Of a stretch of 64,000 nt of DNA, positions 18,041 to 26,219 are shown in pieces. The number at the start of each line of letters is the position of its first letter. Position 1 is the stretch's first letter. Made by a program: the position numbers and the translations under genes. Source of the stretch: Neisseriales bacterium (GTDB taxonomy: Bacteria; Pseudomonadota; Gammaproteobacteria; Burkholderiales; UBA11063); assembly GCA_008017155.1 (NCBI GenBank), contig SSGX01000014.1, forward strand, positions 1 to 64,000, in the 5' to 3' direction. The notes under the pieces are model-generated. The model did no database searches. It had not been told where the DNA came from and saw only the letters and a program-made list of their open reading frames with translations.

Positions 18041-19246
18041 GTGGATTTACAAAAATATAAGAAAAAATTAATTTGGTTATTGATAGCTTTATTATTCATA
18101 ACTCAGGCATGTACCGATATTTATTTACCAGCCTTACCAGATATGGCTCGTGAATTTGGCGTTGATCCAGATAAAATGAATCTAACCATTACCGTTTACG
18201 TTTATACCCAAGCATTTTTATTTCTTATTATGGGTGTTATTAGTAATCTATTTGGACGTAAGAAGACAATAATTTACTCCTTGATCACATCTATCATAGC
18301 TTCTTTTCTTATTGCAATTAGTAGCAACCTATACTTAATCGTACTCCTAAGAGCATTACAGGCAATTGGTAGTGGTGCAGTGTATGTAGTTTCACGCCTG
18401 ATTATCAAAGAAGTTTATGATCGCGAAGAACAGATTCATATTACCGGATTATTTGTATTGGGGTTAGTTATTTCACCTGCGATAGCTCCAGTGCTTGGTT
18501 CATTGATTATCGGTATTTTTAACTGGCGCAGTTGTTTTATTGCGATTGGATTAAGTTTGGGTATCCTTGTACTGATAAGTTCCAGATTAATTCGTGAGAG
18601 CAATTTATACATGGAAGAAAACCGGAAAAACTTTCATATCAACAAAATACTTAATTCATATATCTGCGTGCTAAAGAGTCAGGTATTTATTAAATTTGCT
18701 ATCGTAATTGGTGGCGCATTTGCTTCATTTTATGCTTTTATTTCTATGTCAAGCTATATGTATATCAACGAATACCATGTTAATCATACTTATTATTCCT
18801 TCATATTTACCGCAATTGCTATGGGATATTTGCTTGGAAATAAGATAATGCTCTACTTAAATAAACGCGGTGTGTCACCAAGAAAGATTGTTCAAGCTGG
18901 AATCTTTCTTGCACTTATTGCTAGTTTAATCATGATAATTAGCCTTATTTCCGACACTAAACTCATGGTTTTAGCTATTATTTCAATCGGTGGATTAATT
19001 ACCCGAATCTCAACTGCATTTATAAATCCACCGATTCAGGTAGAGGTTACCCACTATTTTAAAGAAGAAAGCGCAATGGCAATCGGACTACTCAGCTTTT
19101 TACAATATATTTTTGCTGGCTTTGGCTCATGGTTTGTAGGTAAATTACCACTAAACCCAAGTCATAGTATTGTTATTAGTTCAATATTCTTTGCCTCGAT
19201 GTCTTTGCTAGCATTTATATCTATTGCCCATAAGGATTTTAAGTAG
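18041..19246 (+). CDS. MFS drug-resistance transporter (Bcr/CflA type)
   Basis: The protein has 401 residues and twelve predicted membrane helices. Family landmarks are the early DIYLPALPDMAREFGVDPDKMNLTITVYVYTQA segment (positions about 25-55), the loop-2 motif SNLFGRKKTI and RALQAIGSGAVYVVSRLIIKE in helix 4, all as in Bcr/CflA exporters. GTG is the start codon, chosen because GAGGGAG lies seven bases before it; no in-frame ATG close by does as well. It probably exports a drug or metabolite by proton antiport. The substrate is unknown. Confidence 0.9.
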   Translation: MDLQKYKKKLIWLLIALLFITQACTDIYLPALPDMAREFGVDPDKMNLTITVYVYTQAFLFLIMGVISNLFGRKKTIIYSLITSIIASFLIAISSNLYLIVLLRALQAIGSGAVYVVSRLIIKEVYDREEQIHITGLFVLGLVISPAIAPVLGSLIIGIFNWRSCFIAIGLSLGILVLISSRLIRESNLYMEENRKNFHINKILNSYICVLKSQVFIKFAIVIGGAFASFYAFISMSSYMYINEYHVNHTYYSFIFTAIAMGYLLGNKIMLYLNKRGVSPRKIVQAGIFLALIASLIMIISLISDTKLMVLAIISIGGLITRISTAFINPPIQVEVTHYFKEESAMAIGLLSFLQYIFAGFGSWFVGKLPLNPSHSIVISSIFFASMSLLAFISIAHKDFK

Positions 19247-19299
19247 GTTTAGTTTTCTAAATCATGGAATATATAGCACTATTTTACAGGTAGGTTTTG

Positions 19300-20001
19300 A
19301 TGAACAAAGTAATTCTTGCAATCATAGTAAGTCTGGGTCTTGCCAGTAGCGGCTATTTCGTTGGTAATGGAATAAAATATTTTCGTAACTTTGATCGTTC
19401 GGTAGAAGTAAAAGGTCTTGCCGAACAAACCGTGAAATCAGATCTGGCAACATGGAGTATCAATTTTGCAGTTAGTGGTGATACTTTGGCTCCATTAAAT
19501 AAAACTATCAGCCAAAATCAGAAATTAGTTACCGATTTTTTGCTGCAAAATGGTTTTAAGCAGCAAGATATCCAGCAGGGAACTATTAGCGTTATGGACA
19601 ATTGGGCAAACCAATACGGAAATAATAATGAAAAACTTCCGCATTATCAAATAAGTAATAGTGTTAGTGTTACTACTAGTAATGTAGATTTGGTAGCAAA
19701 AGTCAGTCAGAATGCTGGGGAATTGGTAAATCAGGGGGTAATTGTAAATAATAACAGTATCAGTTATTTCTATAATAGCCTTAATACCATCAAGGCTACA
19801 ATGCTTGATCAAGCAACCCAGAATGCTAAACAAGCAGCAGAAACTTTTGCTAAAAATACAGGTAGTCAGGTTGGTAAGATCAAATCTGCATCCCAAGGCG
19901 TATTTACTATTTCTTCACCAGATGGTGCGATTGTGAATGATACTCAGAATATCAGCAAAAAAGTACGGATTGTAACTTCAATCCAGTTTTTCCTAAATTA
20001 A
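19300..20001 (+). CDS. SIMPL-domain (DUF541) protein, membrane-anchored periplasmic
   Basis: An N-terminal hydrophobic helix (about residues 4-22) precedes a SIMPL/DUF541 domain: RSVEVKGLAEQTVKSDLATWSINFAV at its start, the LLQNGFKQQDIQ block, and a C-terminal ISKKVRIVTSIQFFLN. The family is periplasmic or surface-exposed; one member (YggE) is tied to oxidative-stress tolerance in E. coli. I use the ATG at 19300 instead of the TTG just before it, because AGGTAGG is placed for it. The next gene begins three bases after the stop. Confidence 0.85.
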   Translation: MNKVILAIIVSLGLASSGYFVGNGIKYFRNFDRSVEVKGLAEQTVKSDLATWSINFAVSGDTLAPLNKTISQNQKLVTDFLLQNGFKQQDIQQGTISVMDNWANQYGNNNEKLPHYQISNSVSVTTSNVDLVAKVSQNAGELVNQGVIVNNNSISYFYNSLNTIKATMLDQATQNAKQAAETFAKNTGSQVGKIKSASQGVFTISSPDGAIVNDTQNISKKVRIVTSIQFFLN

Positions 20002-20004
20002 CCC

Positions 20005-20385
20005 ATGCGTAAGATAGTTACATTCCTGATAATTATATATAGTACTAATGCTCTGGCTTTAGCTCGTGAATTCCCAGCAAATACCATTTTTGCCATCTTA
20101 AAGTCAGTTAATTATCCACAAATTACAATTCAAGAAATCCCAAGTAATTGGGGTAGTTCCATGCTGGGACTATTCTTCTTGTCATCGGCAACGATGCAAA
20201 TGACCCCAGCATCGATTTTAAGAGATCAAAATAATAACAATCAGGTACAAAATTACATATATAATATCATAAATCAGCCTGTTGCCATCCAGCCTGACTA
20301 CCAAGGACGGGTTTGGCTAATCTGGTATCTGACAGATGAAGAAACTCATTGGATAATTAATAATAAATATAATATTTGGAAATAA
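20005..20385 (+). CDS. Small exported protein of unknown function
   Basis: The 126-residue product begins with a signal-peptide-like stretch (MRKIVTFLIIIYSTNALALA, residues 1-20). The mature part has no Cys, no clear motif and ends in a Trp-rich segment (VWLIWYLTDEETHWIINNKYN). I do not recognise a family. It starts three bases after the SIMPL gene and ends 21 bases before a lipoprotein gene, so its position in the operon supports expression. There is no Shine-Dalgarno sequence; translation is likely coupled to the upstream stop. Confidence 0.65.
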   Translation: MRKIVTFLIIIYSTNALALAREFPANTIFAILKSVNYPQITIQEIPSNWGSSMLGLFFLSSATMQMTPASILRDQNNNNQVQNYIYNIINQPVAIQPDYQGRVWLIWYLTDEETHWIINNKYNIWK

Positions 20386-20406
20386 ACTATCCTTTTAGGA
20401 ACATAA

Positions 20407-21417
20407 ATGCAAATCAAAAAATACATGTCAATATTAGGACAATTAACAGCTCTTTCAATTACTTTAATGGCTTGTTCTCAAGGTGGAAGTAGCAGTTCCA
20501 CTACAACACAAATTAATTATCCTCTTGTAACTATAGCTAATCCGAATAATCCTAATGATCCATTAACTGGAATTGGTTCCATTGAGTATACATATCAGAT
20601 TGGTAAATATGATGTAACGATTGGCCAATATGCAACATTTCTAAATGCTGTTGCTAAAACTGACAAATATTTTCTCTACGATGAAAGAATGGCAACCGAT
20701 CTTAATTCAGCCGGAATAACGAGAAGTGGTAGCGAAGGCAACTATAGCTATACAGTGATGGATAATGGTGGCTATAGTGGCAATCGCCCGATCACTTATA
20801 TCACCTGGTTTAATGCAGCACGTTTTGCTAACTGGATGGCAAATGGTCAGCCAGTCGGAGTAGAGGATAGTACGACCACTGAAAATGGTGCATATAATCT
20901 CAATGGTGCAATTACAGGAGATGCTATTGTTAAAAACGTAATTAATCCCAATACTGGCAAAGCTCCAAGCTATTATATTCCAAAATATGTGGAATGGTAT
21001 AAAGCGGCTTATTATAGTCCAAAGCTTAATAATGGCGCTGGTGGCTATTATCTTTATGCAACTGAAAGTAATGCCGCACCAGGAAATGTAATTGGCGATA
21101 AACCAAATCAGGCAAATAATTTTCCTGCAACAACATTCAGTGTAACTCAATCGCCAACTTATTTCTATGCAACTCAGAACTATTTGACTGATGTTGGTGC
21201 ATTTACCAATAGTGGAAGCTACTATGGTACTTTTGATCAAAATGGCAATGTTTATCAATGGAATGATCTGGATGGTGCTCCAGCGCCATATCGGGGACTT
21301 GCTGGCGGTTACTGGTTTGCTGGTGCTTACTCAATGCAAGCCACGATATATAATACTAATGTACCAGATAAAACTGATAATGGTGTTGGCTTTCGTCTTG
21401 CCAGTCCAGCACAATAA
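20407..21417 (+). CDS. SUMF1-fold (formylglycine-generating-enzyme-like) lipoprotein
   Basis: The signal peptide ends at ITLMAC with Cys23, making it a lipoprotein. The rest matches the SUMF1/FGE-sulfatase fold: YTYQIGKYDVTIGQYATFLNAV at the start, ITYITWFNAARFANWMANG, YYIPKYVEWYKAAYY, GNVYQWNDLDG and GVGFRLASP at the end. No Cys remains outside the lipobox, so the paired catalytic cysteines of true formylglycine-generating enzymes are missing and a different role is likely. A paralogue follows 21 bases downstream. TAGGAA is placed as ribosome site. Confidence 0.82.
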   Translation: MQIKKYMSILGQLTALSITLMACSQGGSSSSTTTQINYPLVTIANPNNPNDPLTGIGSIEYTYQIGKYDVTIGQYATFLNAVAKTDKYFLYDERMATDLNSAGITRSGSEGNYSYTVMDNGGYSGNRPITYITWFNAARFANWMANGQPVGVEDSTTTENGAYNLNGAITGDAIVKNVINPNTGKAPSYYIPKYVEWYKAAYYSPKLNNGAGGYYLYATESNAAPGNVIGDKPNQANNFPATTFSVTQSPTYFYATQNYLTDVGAFTNSGSYYGTFDQNGNVYQWNDLDGAPAPYRGLAGGYWFAGAYSMQATIYNTNVPDKTDNGVGFRLASPAQ

Positions 21418-21438
21418 CCATTTATTTTGAGAGTTAAA

Positions 21439-22428
21439 ATGAAACTATCCAGATTTTTTAATCGCTATAATTCCAGTAAAAAAGCTATTTTGCTGACACT
21501 TGTCGGATTTTGCCTCATTCAAGCCCAAGCACAGGTTATTTATGATATGGTTGTCATTGGTAATCCAGGAAATAATAATGACAACACTGGCTTTGGAGGA
21601 GTTGCCTATACATATCAAATTGGAAAATATGAAGTAACTATTGGACAATATACTGAATTTTTAAATGCCGTAGCAGAGTCAGACCCATATGGACTATGGA
21701 ATTCAACTATGGTTATCCCGAATATTCAGGGAATAAGCCGTAGTGGTAATAGTGGTAACTATTCATACACTGTTATGAATACAAGTAGTGAAAGTGGCAT
21801 TAGCAGTAACAATATGCCTGTTACTGGAGTAAGCTGGTTTAGTGTAGCACGCTTTGCCAACTGGATGGCAAATGGGCAACCTCATGGTATTGAAAGTGCT
21901 GGCACAACCGAGAACGGTGCCTATCCGCTAAATGGTAAAAAATCTGGTACTACTGTTAGCAAAAATACAATTAACCCAAATACCAATGCAGCTCCAGCAT
22001 ACTATATCCCTACTGAAAATGAGTGGTATAAAGCTGCATTTTTTAATGGACGGGATTACTATGTTTTTGCAACCCAACATAATACTACACCATCAAATAT
22101 AATCGGCGATAGTTCAAATGCAGCAAATTTTCTCTCCGATGCAACAACTGGCTATTCAGTGCCGCAATCAATGTTGTATTCTTCAAGCCAAACCTATCTG
22201 ACTAATGTTGGTACTTTCATAAATAGCATCAGCTATTATAGAACTTTCGACCAAAATGGTAGTGTTTGGGAATGGACGGACATGGATGGTAGCGTTTCTT
22301 ATTATCGCAGCATTAAAGGGGGAGGATGGACATCAACTCCACCATACCTGCAATCATCATATCGGTTAGTGACAGTACCTTCAACAATAAGTGTAAATTC
22401 CGGTTTTCGTTTGGCTGGTTCAATCTAG
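21439..22428 (+). CDS. SUMF1-fold exported protein, tandem paralogue
   Basis: This is a collinear paralogue of the preceding gene (YTYQIGKYEVTIGQYTEFLNAV, ARFANWMANGQP, YYIPTENEWYKAAFF, GSVWEWTDMDG, SGFRLAGS). It has an ordinary cleavable signal peptide (hydrophobic to about residue 30, ending AQA) and no lipobox, so one copy would be lipid-anchored and this one soluble in the periplasm or secreted. Like its neighbour it lacks the FGE cysteine pair. The ATG at 21439 is preferred over an upstream TTG at 21427 because GAG sits before it and signal-peptide length becomes normal. Confidence 0.8.
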   Translation: MKLSRFFNRYNSSKKAILLTLVGFCLIQAQAQVIYDMVVIGNPGNNNDNTGFGGVAYTYQIGKYEVTIGQYTEFLNAVAESDPYGLWNSTMVIPNIQGISRSGNSGNYSYTVMNTSSESGISSNNMPVTGVSWFSVARFANWMANGQPHGIESAGTTENGAYPLNGKKSGTTVSKNTINPNTNAAPAYYIPTENEWYKAAFFNGRDYYVFATQHNTTPSNIIGDSSNAANFLSDATTGYSVPQSMLYSSSQTYLTNVGTFINSISYYRTFDQNGSVWEWTDMDGSVSYYRSIKGGGWTSTPPYLQSSYRLVTVPSTISVNSGFRLAGSI

Positions 22429-22446
22429 GTTTTCTAAGGAAATTTT

Positions 22447-22899
22447 ATGAAAAAAATACTACTAACAATTTGTACAAGCCTGATAATCTCAGCAAATGTT
22501 TCTGCCAAAGAACTAACACCTCAACAAAATCAGAAAATTCAAAGCGAAATCACTGCCGCAATGACTAAATCAGTAAAATGTTGGAATAATGGCGATCTAG
22601 AGTGTTTTATGGATGGCTATGTACATAGTGATAAAACCCTGTTTATTTCTGGTGATAAATTTATTTATGGTTGGCAAAGTTCTTATGATCACTATAAGAA
22701 AAAATATGGTGATGATAAGAAAGGGATGGGGCATCTGCAAATTATGGTAGAAGATATTAACCCAATTGATAGTACTCACGCTTATTTAACCGGTAAGTGG
22801 CATCTAACAACTGAGAACAAAGAATATAACGGCGTTACATCATTGATTTTTGAGAAAGTTGGGAATAAATGGCAGATTATTCTGGATCATTCCAACTAA
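22447..22899 (+). CDS. Exported NTF2/SnoaL-like (DUF4440-type) protein
   Basis: A signal peptide (residues 1-20, ending VSA) precedes a 130-residue domain. The pattern KSVKCWNNGDLECFMDGYVHSDKTLFISGDKFIYGW, and the final GVTSLIFEKVGNKWQIILDHSN, fit the DUF4440/SnoaL-like branch of the NTF2 cone fold. Such domains bind small molecules or act as lyases/isomerases; the role is unknown. Two Cys in the mature part could form a disulfide. It is embedded in a tightly spaced + strand operon, with AAGGAA before the ATG. Confidence 0.75.
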   Translation: MKKILLTICTSLIISANVSAKELTPQQNQKIQSEITAAMTKSVKCWNNGDLECFMDGYVHSDKTLFISGDKFIYGWQSSYDHYKKKYGDDKKGMGHLQIMVEDINPIDSTHAYLTGKWHLTTENKEYNGVTSLIFEKVGNKWQIILDHSN

Positions 22900-22911
22900 G
22901 GAAAAATAATC

Positions 22912-23331
22912 ATGATTCAAGGTATAAATCATATAACTCTAAGTGTAACAGATATCCGACGTTCTTTTGATTTCTATCGCAATATAATTGGACTCAAGCC
23001 TCTTTGCCGTTGGCATCAGGGCGCATACTTTCTCGCTGGAGAAACATGGTTCTGCCTTAATCAGGAAATAGAAAAAAAGCATATTCGCGAGGATTATACA
23101 CATTTTGCTTTTGATGTAAAAGAGGAGGATTTCAATAATCTAAGTCAAAAGATTATCGACTCTGGCGCGCATATCTTTAAATCAAATAAGTCTGAAGGTG
23201 CATCACTATATTTCTGTGATCCGGATGGGCATAAGCTAGAACTACATATTGGTTCATGGCAAACCCGACTTGCTAGTAAAAGAGATTCTGTTGGTAGTTG
23301 GGAACAGGTTGAATTTTTTATCGATGAATAG
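22912..23331 (+). CDS. FosA-like fosfomycin glutathione transferase (VOC superfamily)
   Basis: The 139-residue protein fits the FosA length. It begins GINHITLSVTDIRRSFDFYR. The three metal ligands of FosA are in the exact positions known from Pseudomonas FosA: His7, His64 and Glu110. FosA opens the epoxide of fosfomycin by adding glutathione in a Mn2+-dependent reaction; close relatives of this fold also isomerise or degrade other small molecules. The neighbouring tadA starts directly after its stop codon. Resistance is likely but not proven by sequence. Confidence 0.8.
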   Translation: MIQGINHITLSVTDIRRSFDFYRNIIGLKPLCRWHQGAYFLAGETWFCLNQEIEKKHIREDYTHFAFDVKEEDFNNLSQKIIDSGAHIFKSNKSEGASLYFCDPDGHKLELHIGSWQTRLASKRDSVGSWEQVEFFIDE

Positions 23332-24033
23332 ATGCTTCAAATAAGTAGAAATTTACAAACTAAGCTTGGTCAGATCGGGATTAACAATCTTGATGAATTA
23401 ATGGCTATCGGTTATTTGGAAGCCTTTAGCCAATTAAGGTTAGTCTTATCCGGAATAAGCTTTAAGGAGTTATTTTTACTCTATTCTCTTATTAAGCAGA
23501 TTGAATATAAAGATCTGACTGAAGATTTAAAGTCAGATTTGATTAAAGAGTTTAAAGGGCTACCTCCGCGCTATAAACCACTAGACCCTGAAACAATTAA
23601 TAACTATCTTGCAATAGCCGAAGAGTTGGCACATCAGGCAAAAAATGTGGGTGAGATTCCGATTGGTGCGATTATTGTTGAGAATAATCAGATTATCGGA
23701 AGAGGCTTTAACCAGACTCGTAGTCACAATGATATTCTTGCTCACGCAGAAATTCAAGCTATCCGCGAAGCACAAGGTTTTAAACAGAATTTTCGTTTGA
23801 ATGATTGTGATCTATATGTAACTATCGAGCCATGTCTAATGTGTAGTGGAGCAATAATTAATAGCCGAATCTGTCATTTGATATTTGGGGCAAGAGAACC
23901 TAAAACTGGTGCATGTATAAGCCAATTTCAAATATTTAATAATACCAATGTGAACCATCACTGTGAAATAATTGGTCCAGTTGATCAGGACAAATATAGT
24001 CAGCTACTATCAGAGTTTTTTCAGTTTAAATAA
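23332..24033 (+). CDS. tadA: tRNA-specific adenosine deaminase TadA with N-terminal TfoX-C-like domain
   Basis: Residues from about 85 on form the cytidine/deoxycytidylate deaminase fold of TadA: zinc ligands His138 in HAEIQAI with proton-shuttle Glu140, and Cys168/Cys171 in EPCLMCSGA. The enzyme makes inosine at the wobble position of tRNA-Arg(ACG). The first 80 residues (LQTKLGQIGINNLDELMAIG...) resemble the helical TfoX C-terminal domain and are absent from E. coli TadA. From memory, Neisseria TadA is similarly extended. The ATG follows the fosA-like stop with no gap, so translation is coupled. Confidence 0.9.
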   Translation: MLQISRNLQTKLGQIGINNLDELMAIGYLEAFSQLRLVLSGISFKELFLLYSLIKQIEYKDLTEDLKSDLIKEFKGLPPRYKPLDPETINNYLAIAEELAHQAKNVGEIPIGAIIVENNQIIGRGFNQTRSHNDILAHAEIQAIREAQGFKQNFRLNDCDLYVTIEPCLMCSGAIINSRICHLIFGAREPKTGACISQFQIFNNTNVNHHCEIIGPVDQDKYSQLLSEFFQFK

Positions 24034-24112
24034 GGTGAGTTTAATTATTACAGAAAGTAGAATCTAGCTAAATTAGTAAAGTTATTACACTTAGCAATAG
24101 TGAATTATTTTA

Positions 24113-24126
24113 TGAAATATATTTCA
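24113..24126. repeat. Perfect 14-bp palindrome
   Basis: TGAAATATATTTCA reads the same on both strands. It lies just past the 3' end of the reverse-strand small peptide gene and after tadA. It could be a protein-binding dyad or part of a weak AT hairpin with ATTTCAT at 24139. Confidence 0.3.
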
Positions 24127-24162
24127 GAATTTTATAAATTTCATTGAAAAATATTCATTTGA

Positions 24163-24336
24163 TTAACTGTAGTACCCATTACCACTTTGCGATTCACTTA
24201 TGTCAAAAGCAGAACCGCAAGTCAAATCTTCTATGTCCATTTTTAGCAATTCTGGTTTTTTATATATTTGCTTAATTGTGTTTTGATTTAATGTGTTTGG
24301 AGTACTTACACGTTTTTCACATGAAGTTTTTTCCAT
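24163..24336 (-). CDS. 57-residue peptide resembling a lasso-peptide (RiPP) precursor
   Basis: The ATG at 24336 is chosen because AGGGG lies seven bases upstream; a TTG at 24351 overlaps that site and is less likely. The leader contains YKKPELLKMDIEDLTCG, which fits the lasso-leader pattern Y-x-x-P-x-L with a Thr two residues before the core. The putative core GSAFDISESQSGNGYYS starts with Gly and has Glu at position 8, the geometry needed for an eight-residue macrolactam ring, as in microcin J25 (LTK before GGAGHVPE). No B/C maturation enzymes or ABC exporter are in this window, so this is an inference from the peptide alone. It stands isolated between tadA and a lipoprotein gene. Confidence 0.55.
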   Translation of the reverse strand: MEKTSCEKRVSTPNTLNQNTIKQIYKKPELLKMDIEDLTCGSAFDISESQSGNGYYS

Positions 24337-24377
24337 AAACTTACCCCTCAAAAAATTTTATAAAACAATACCTCTAT

Positions 24378-24383
24378 ATTTTA
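24378..24383 (-). promoter_or_regulatory. Weak -10 candidate for the small peptide gene
   Basis: TAAAAT on the reverse strand lies about 41 bases before the ATG. A TG directly abuts it and no good -35 is seen, so this is tentative. Confidence 0.3.
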
Positions 24384-24628
24384 CAGGATATTTTATTTGA
24401 TAATATATCCGTTTTGGATTTATTTAATAATAATCTGTATTTTAGTAGTTAATGTATTGAATTGTTTCATAACGCTCTAATGTAACTTAGCTACATCTAT
24501 ATTAACTCTCCAATCACTCACTCAATTGATACTGAGAAATAGAGTAAAAGTACTATTTTAAAAAATATGGTGATTGAATAAAATAATGCCTATCAGAAAA
24601 ATAATTTCAATACTAAAGGGGTAACAGA

Positions 24629-26122
24629 ATGAAGAAACTATTAATCACGTTATTGCCAATATTAGCTCTTGCAGCATGTAATAGTGGTGGCGGTTATCAT
24701 GATCAATATAACAATAACTCACAAATGACAACTAAATCAGTTGGCAGTGGAAGTGGTGCTTCGATTCTTACCCAAATCTCAAATTTTGATCAAACCAGAA
24801 TCGGCTTTGCAGCTCGCTTTACTGGACAGTCTGCTCAATTACAAGTTGCCTTTTCGCCATATAATGTTGCTAATGATACTCATACAGCAAGTGACTGTGA
24901 GAATGCTGCTGCAATCTACAATGCTACAATTGCTCCAATCAAGGCTGTTAGCCCACAAACAACGCTAGATAGCGTTTGGAATAAAGATGAATACTTTAAT
25001 TGTAATGATGGGATTACCAAGATGGTAGTTCAAGGAATTAATAATGCAACTCAGTCTATCTACGCTGCAGTATATGATTTTAATAATCCCGATATTACTT
25101 ATGCGTTGATTCAGAAAAAGCAGCAAAACCCAAATATGGATATTCAGGTAATTGCGGATCAGAGTAATTTGACTAGTACTGATTCAATGATAGCAGTACT
25201 AAAACAGAATAATATTCCAGTTTATATCTCAGCAGCTTATAGTATCATGCATAATAAATTTATGGTTTTTGATGGGAAAGCTGTCGAATATGGTAGTTTT
25301 AACTATTCGACAACCGCAGCAGTAGAACAAGCAAATAATGCGATTTTAATTGATAATAGCAATATTGCGAAGACTTATACTGATCGCTGGAATGAAATTC
25401 GTCAAAACGAATCTACTTCTATTTATCAGGTATTTCAATCAAAATATACAGATACACCATATATTCCGGATGGATTTATAGCTGTTACACCAAGTGAGAA
25501 AACTGGAGTTGCTGCGACACAGATTCATACCTTGAATATCAATAATGCCCAGATTGACGTTGTCCATGAATTAGCAAATGTTTTAAATAGCAATCTAACT
25601 TGCCCTGCTGATATTGCTGCAATTGGTGGTATTTGTTTACCAGACTACAATTATGTAAGTACTGATAGCCAAGGGAAAAAACAGTATAATAAAAATACAG
25701 CTTTCTATAATCTGATTGATAGTGCAAAAACATCTATTCAAATCGCAGTTTTTGCTTTCTCTGATAGTGAACTATTATATCGTTTGAAAAAAGCTGAATC
25801 GCGTGGCGTAAATGTTCAGGTTGTTGCTGACTATAATTGGAATATGACAGGTGATGGTTTAAAATATAGCATTGTACAAAAGCTTGCAAATGCTGGGATT
25901 GAAGTTAGAACCAATGCCAATTACGAAATACTTCACAATAAATATATGATAGTTGATGGTGAAACAGTTCAAACGGGAAGCTATAATTATACTGGCTCAG
26001 CAAGTACTGCCAATGCAGAAAATTACCAGATATATTATAATCAGCCTGAATTGGCGTCACTTTATCAGCAAGATTGGCAAGAGCTTTTCAATGAAGGTAA
26101 AAAAGTTCAACCACAGTCATGA
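24629..26122 (+). CDS. Phospholipase D-like lipoprotein with two HKD motifs
   Basis: The signal peptide ends at LALAAC with Cys17. Two phospholipase-D-type half-domains follow, with HNKFMVFDG...GSFNYS starting at His208 and HNKYMIVDG...GSYNYTGSA starting at His436. The duplicated HxK(x)4D motifs form one active site in this superfamily, which includes phospholipases, cardiolipin synthases and nucleases such as Nuc. The segments before each motif (TKMVVQGINNATQSIYAAVYDF and NLIDSAKTSIQIAVFAF) are also family-like. The closest type is the exported Nuc/endonuclease-like group; the substrate is open. AAGGGG precedes the ATG. Confidence 0.88.
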   Translation: MKKLLITLLPILALAACNSGGGYHDQYNNNSQMTTKSVGSGSGASILTQISNFDQTRIGFAARFTGQSAQLQVAFSPYNVANDTHTASDCENAAAIYNATIAPIKAVSPQTTLDSVWNKDEYFNCNDGITKMVVQGINNATQSIYAAVYDFNNPDITYALIQKKQQNPNMDIQVIADQSNLTSTDSMIAVLKQNNIPVYISAAYSIMHNKFMVFDGKAVEYGSFNYSTTAAVEQANNAILIDNSNIAKTYTDRWNEIRQNESTSIYQVFQSKYTDTPYIPDGFIAVTPSEKTGVAATQIHTLNINNAQIDVVHELANVLNSNLTCPADIAAIGGICLPDYNYVSTDSQGKKQYNKNTAFYNLIDSAKTSIQIAVFAFSDSELLYRLKKAESRGVNVQVVADYNWNMTGDGLKYSIVQKLANAGIEVRTNANYEILHNKYMIVDGETVQTGSYNYTGSASTANAENYQIYYNQPELASLYQQDWQELFNEGKKVQPQS

Positions 26123-26124
26123 TA

Positions 26125-26153
26125 AATAAGCTCATGATAATCATGAGTTTATT
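26125..26153 (+). terminator. Hairpin after phospholipase-D-like gene, probable terminator
   Basis: Left arm AATAAGCTCATGA pairs with TCATGAGTTTATT across loop TAA, with one G-T wobble. It begins two bases after the stop codon. The T tract is interrupted, so termination may be partial. Confidence 0.55.
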
Positions 26154-26179
26154 CTAGAATTATCCGAGTTGACTCAAAT

Positions 26180-26211
26180 AAAAAAGAACCCCTTGGCTTT
26201 AGCACAAGGGG
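26180..26211 (-). terminator. Reverse-strand terminator of a decayed gene
   Basis: On the reverse strand CCCCTTG-(9-base loop)-CAAGGGG is followed by TTCTTTTTT. No intact reverse-strand gene precedes it, only the degenerate region at 26220-26590. Confidence 0.7.
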
Positions 26212-26219
26212 CAAGGGGA

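Noticed and set aside
19525-19896. 123-codon reverse-strand ORF
   Set aside because: It is a shadow of the SIMPL-domain gene in the opposite strand and has no family resemblance.
20707-21258. 183-codon reverse-strand ORF rich in Ile, Cys and Ser
   Set aside because: It lies fully opposite the SUMF1-fold lipoprotein gene, has an unlikely composition and no ribosome site.
22326-22568. 80-codon + strand ORF bridging two genes
   Set aside because: It spans the end of one clear gene and the start of the next in another frame.
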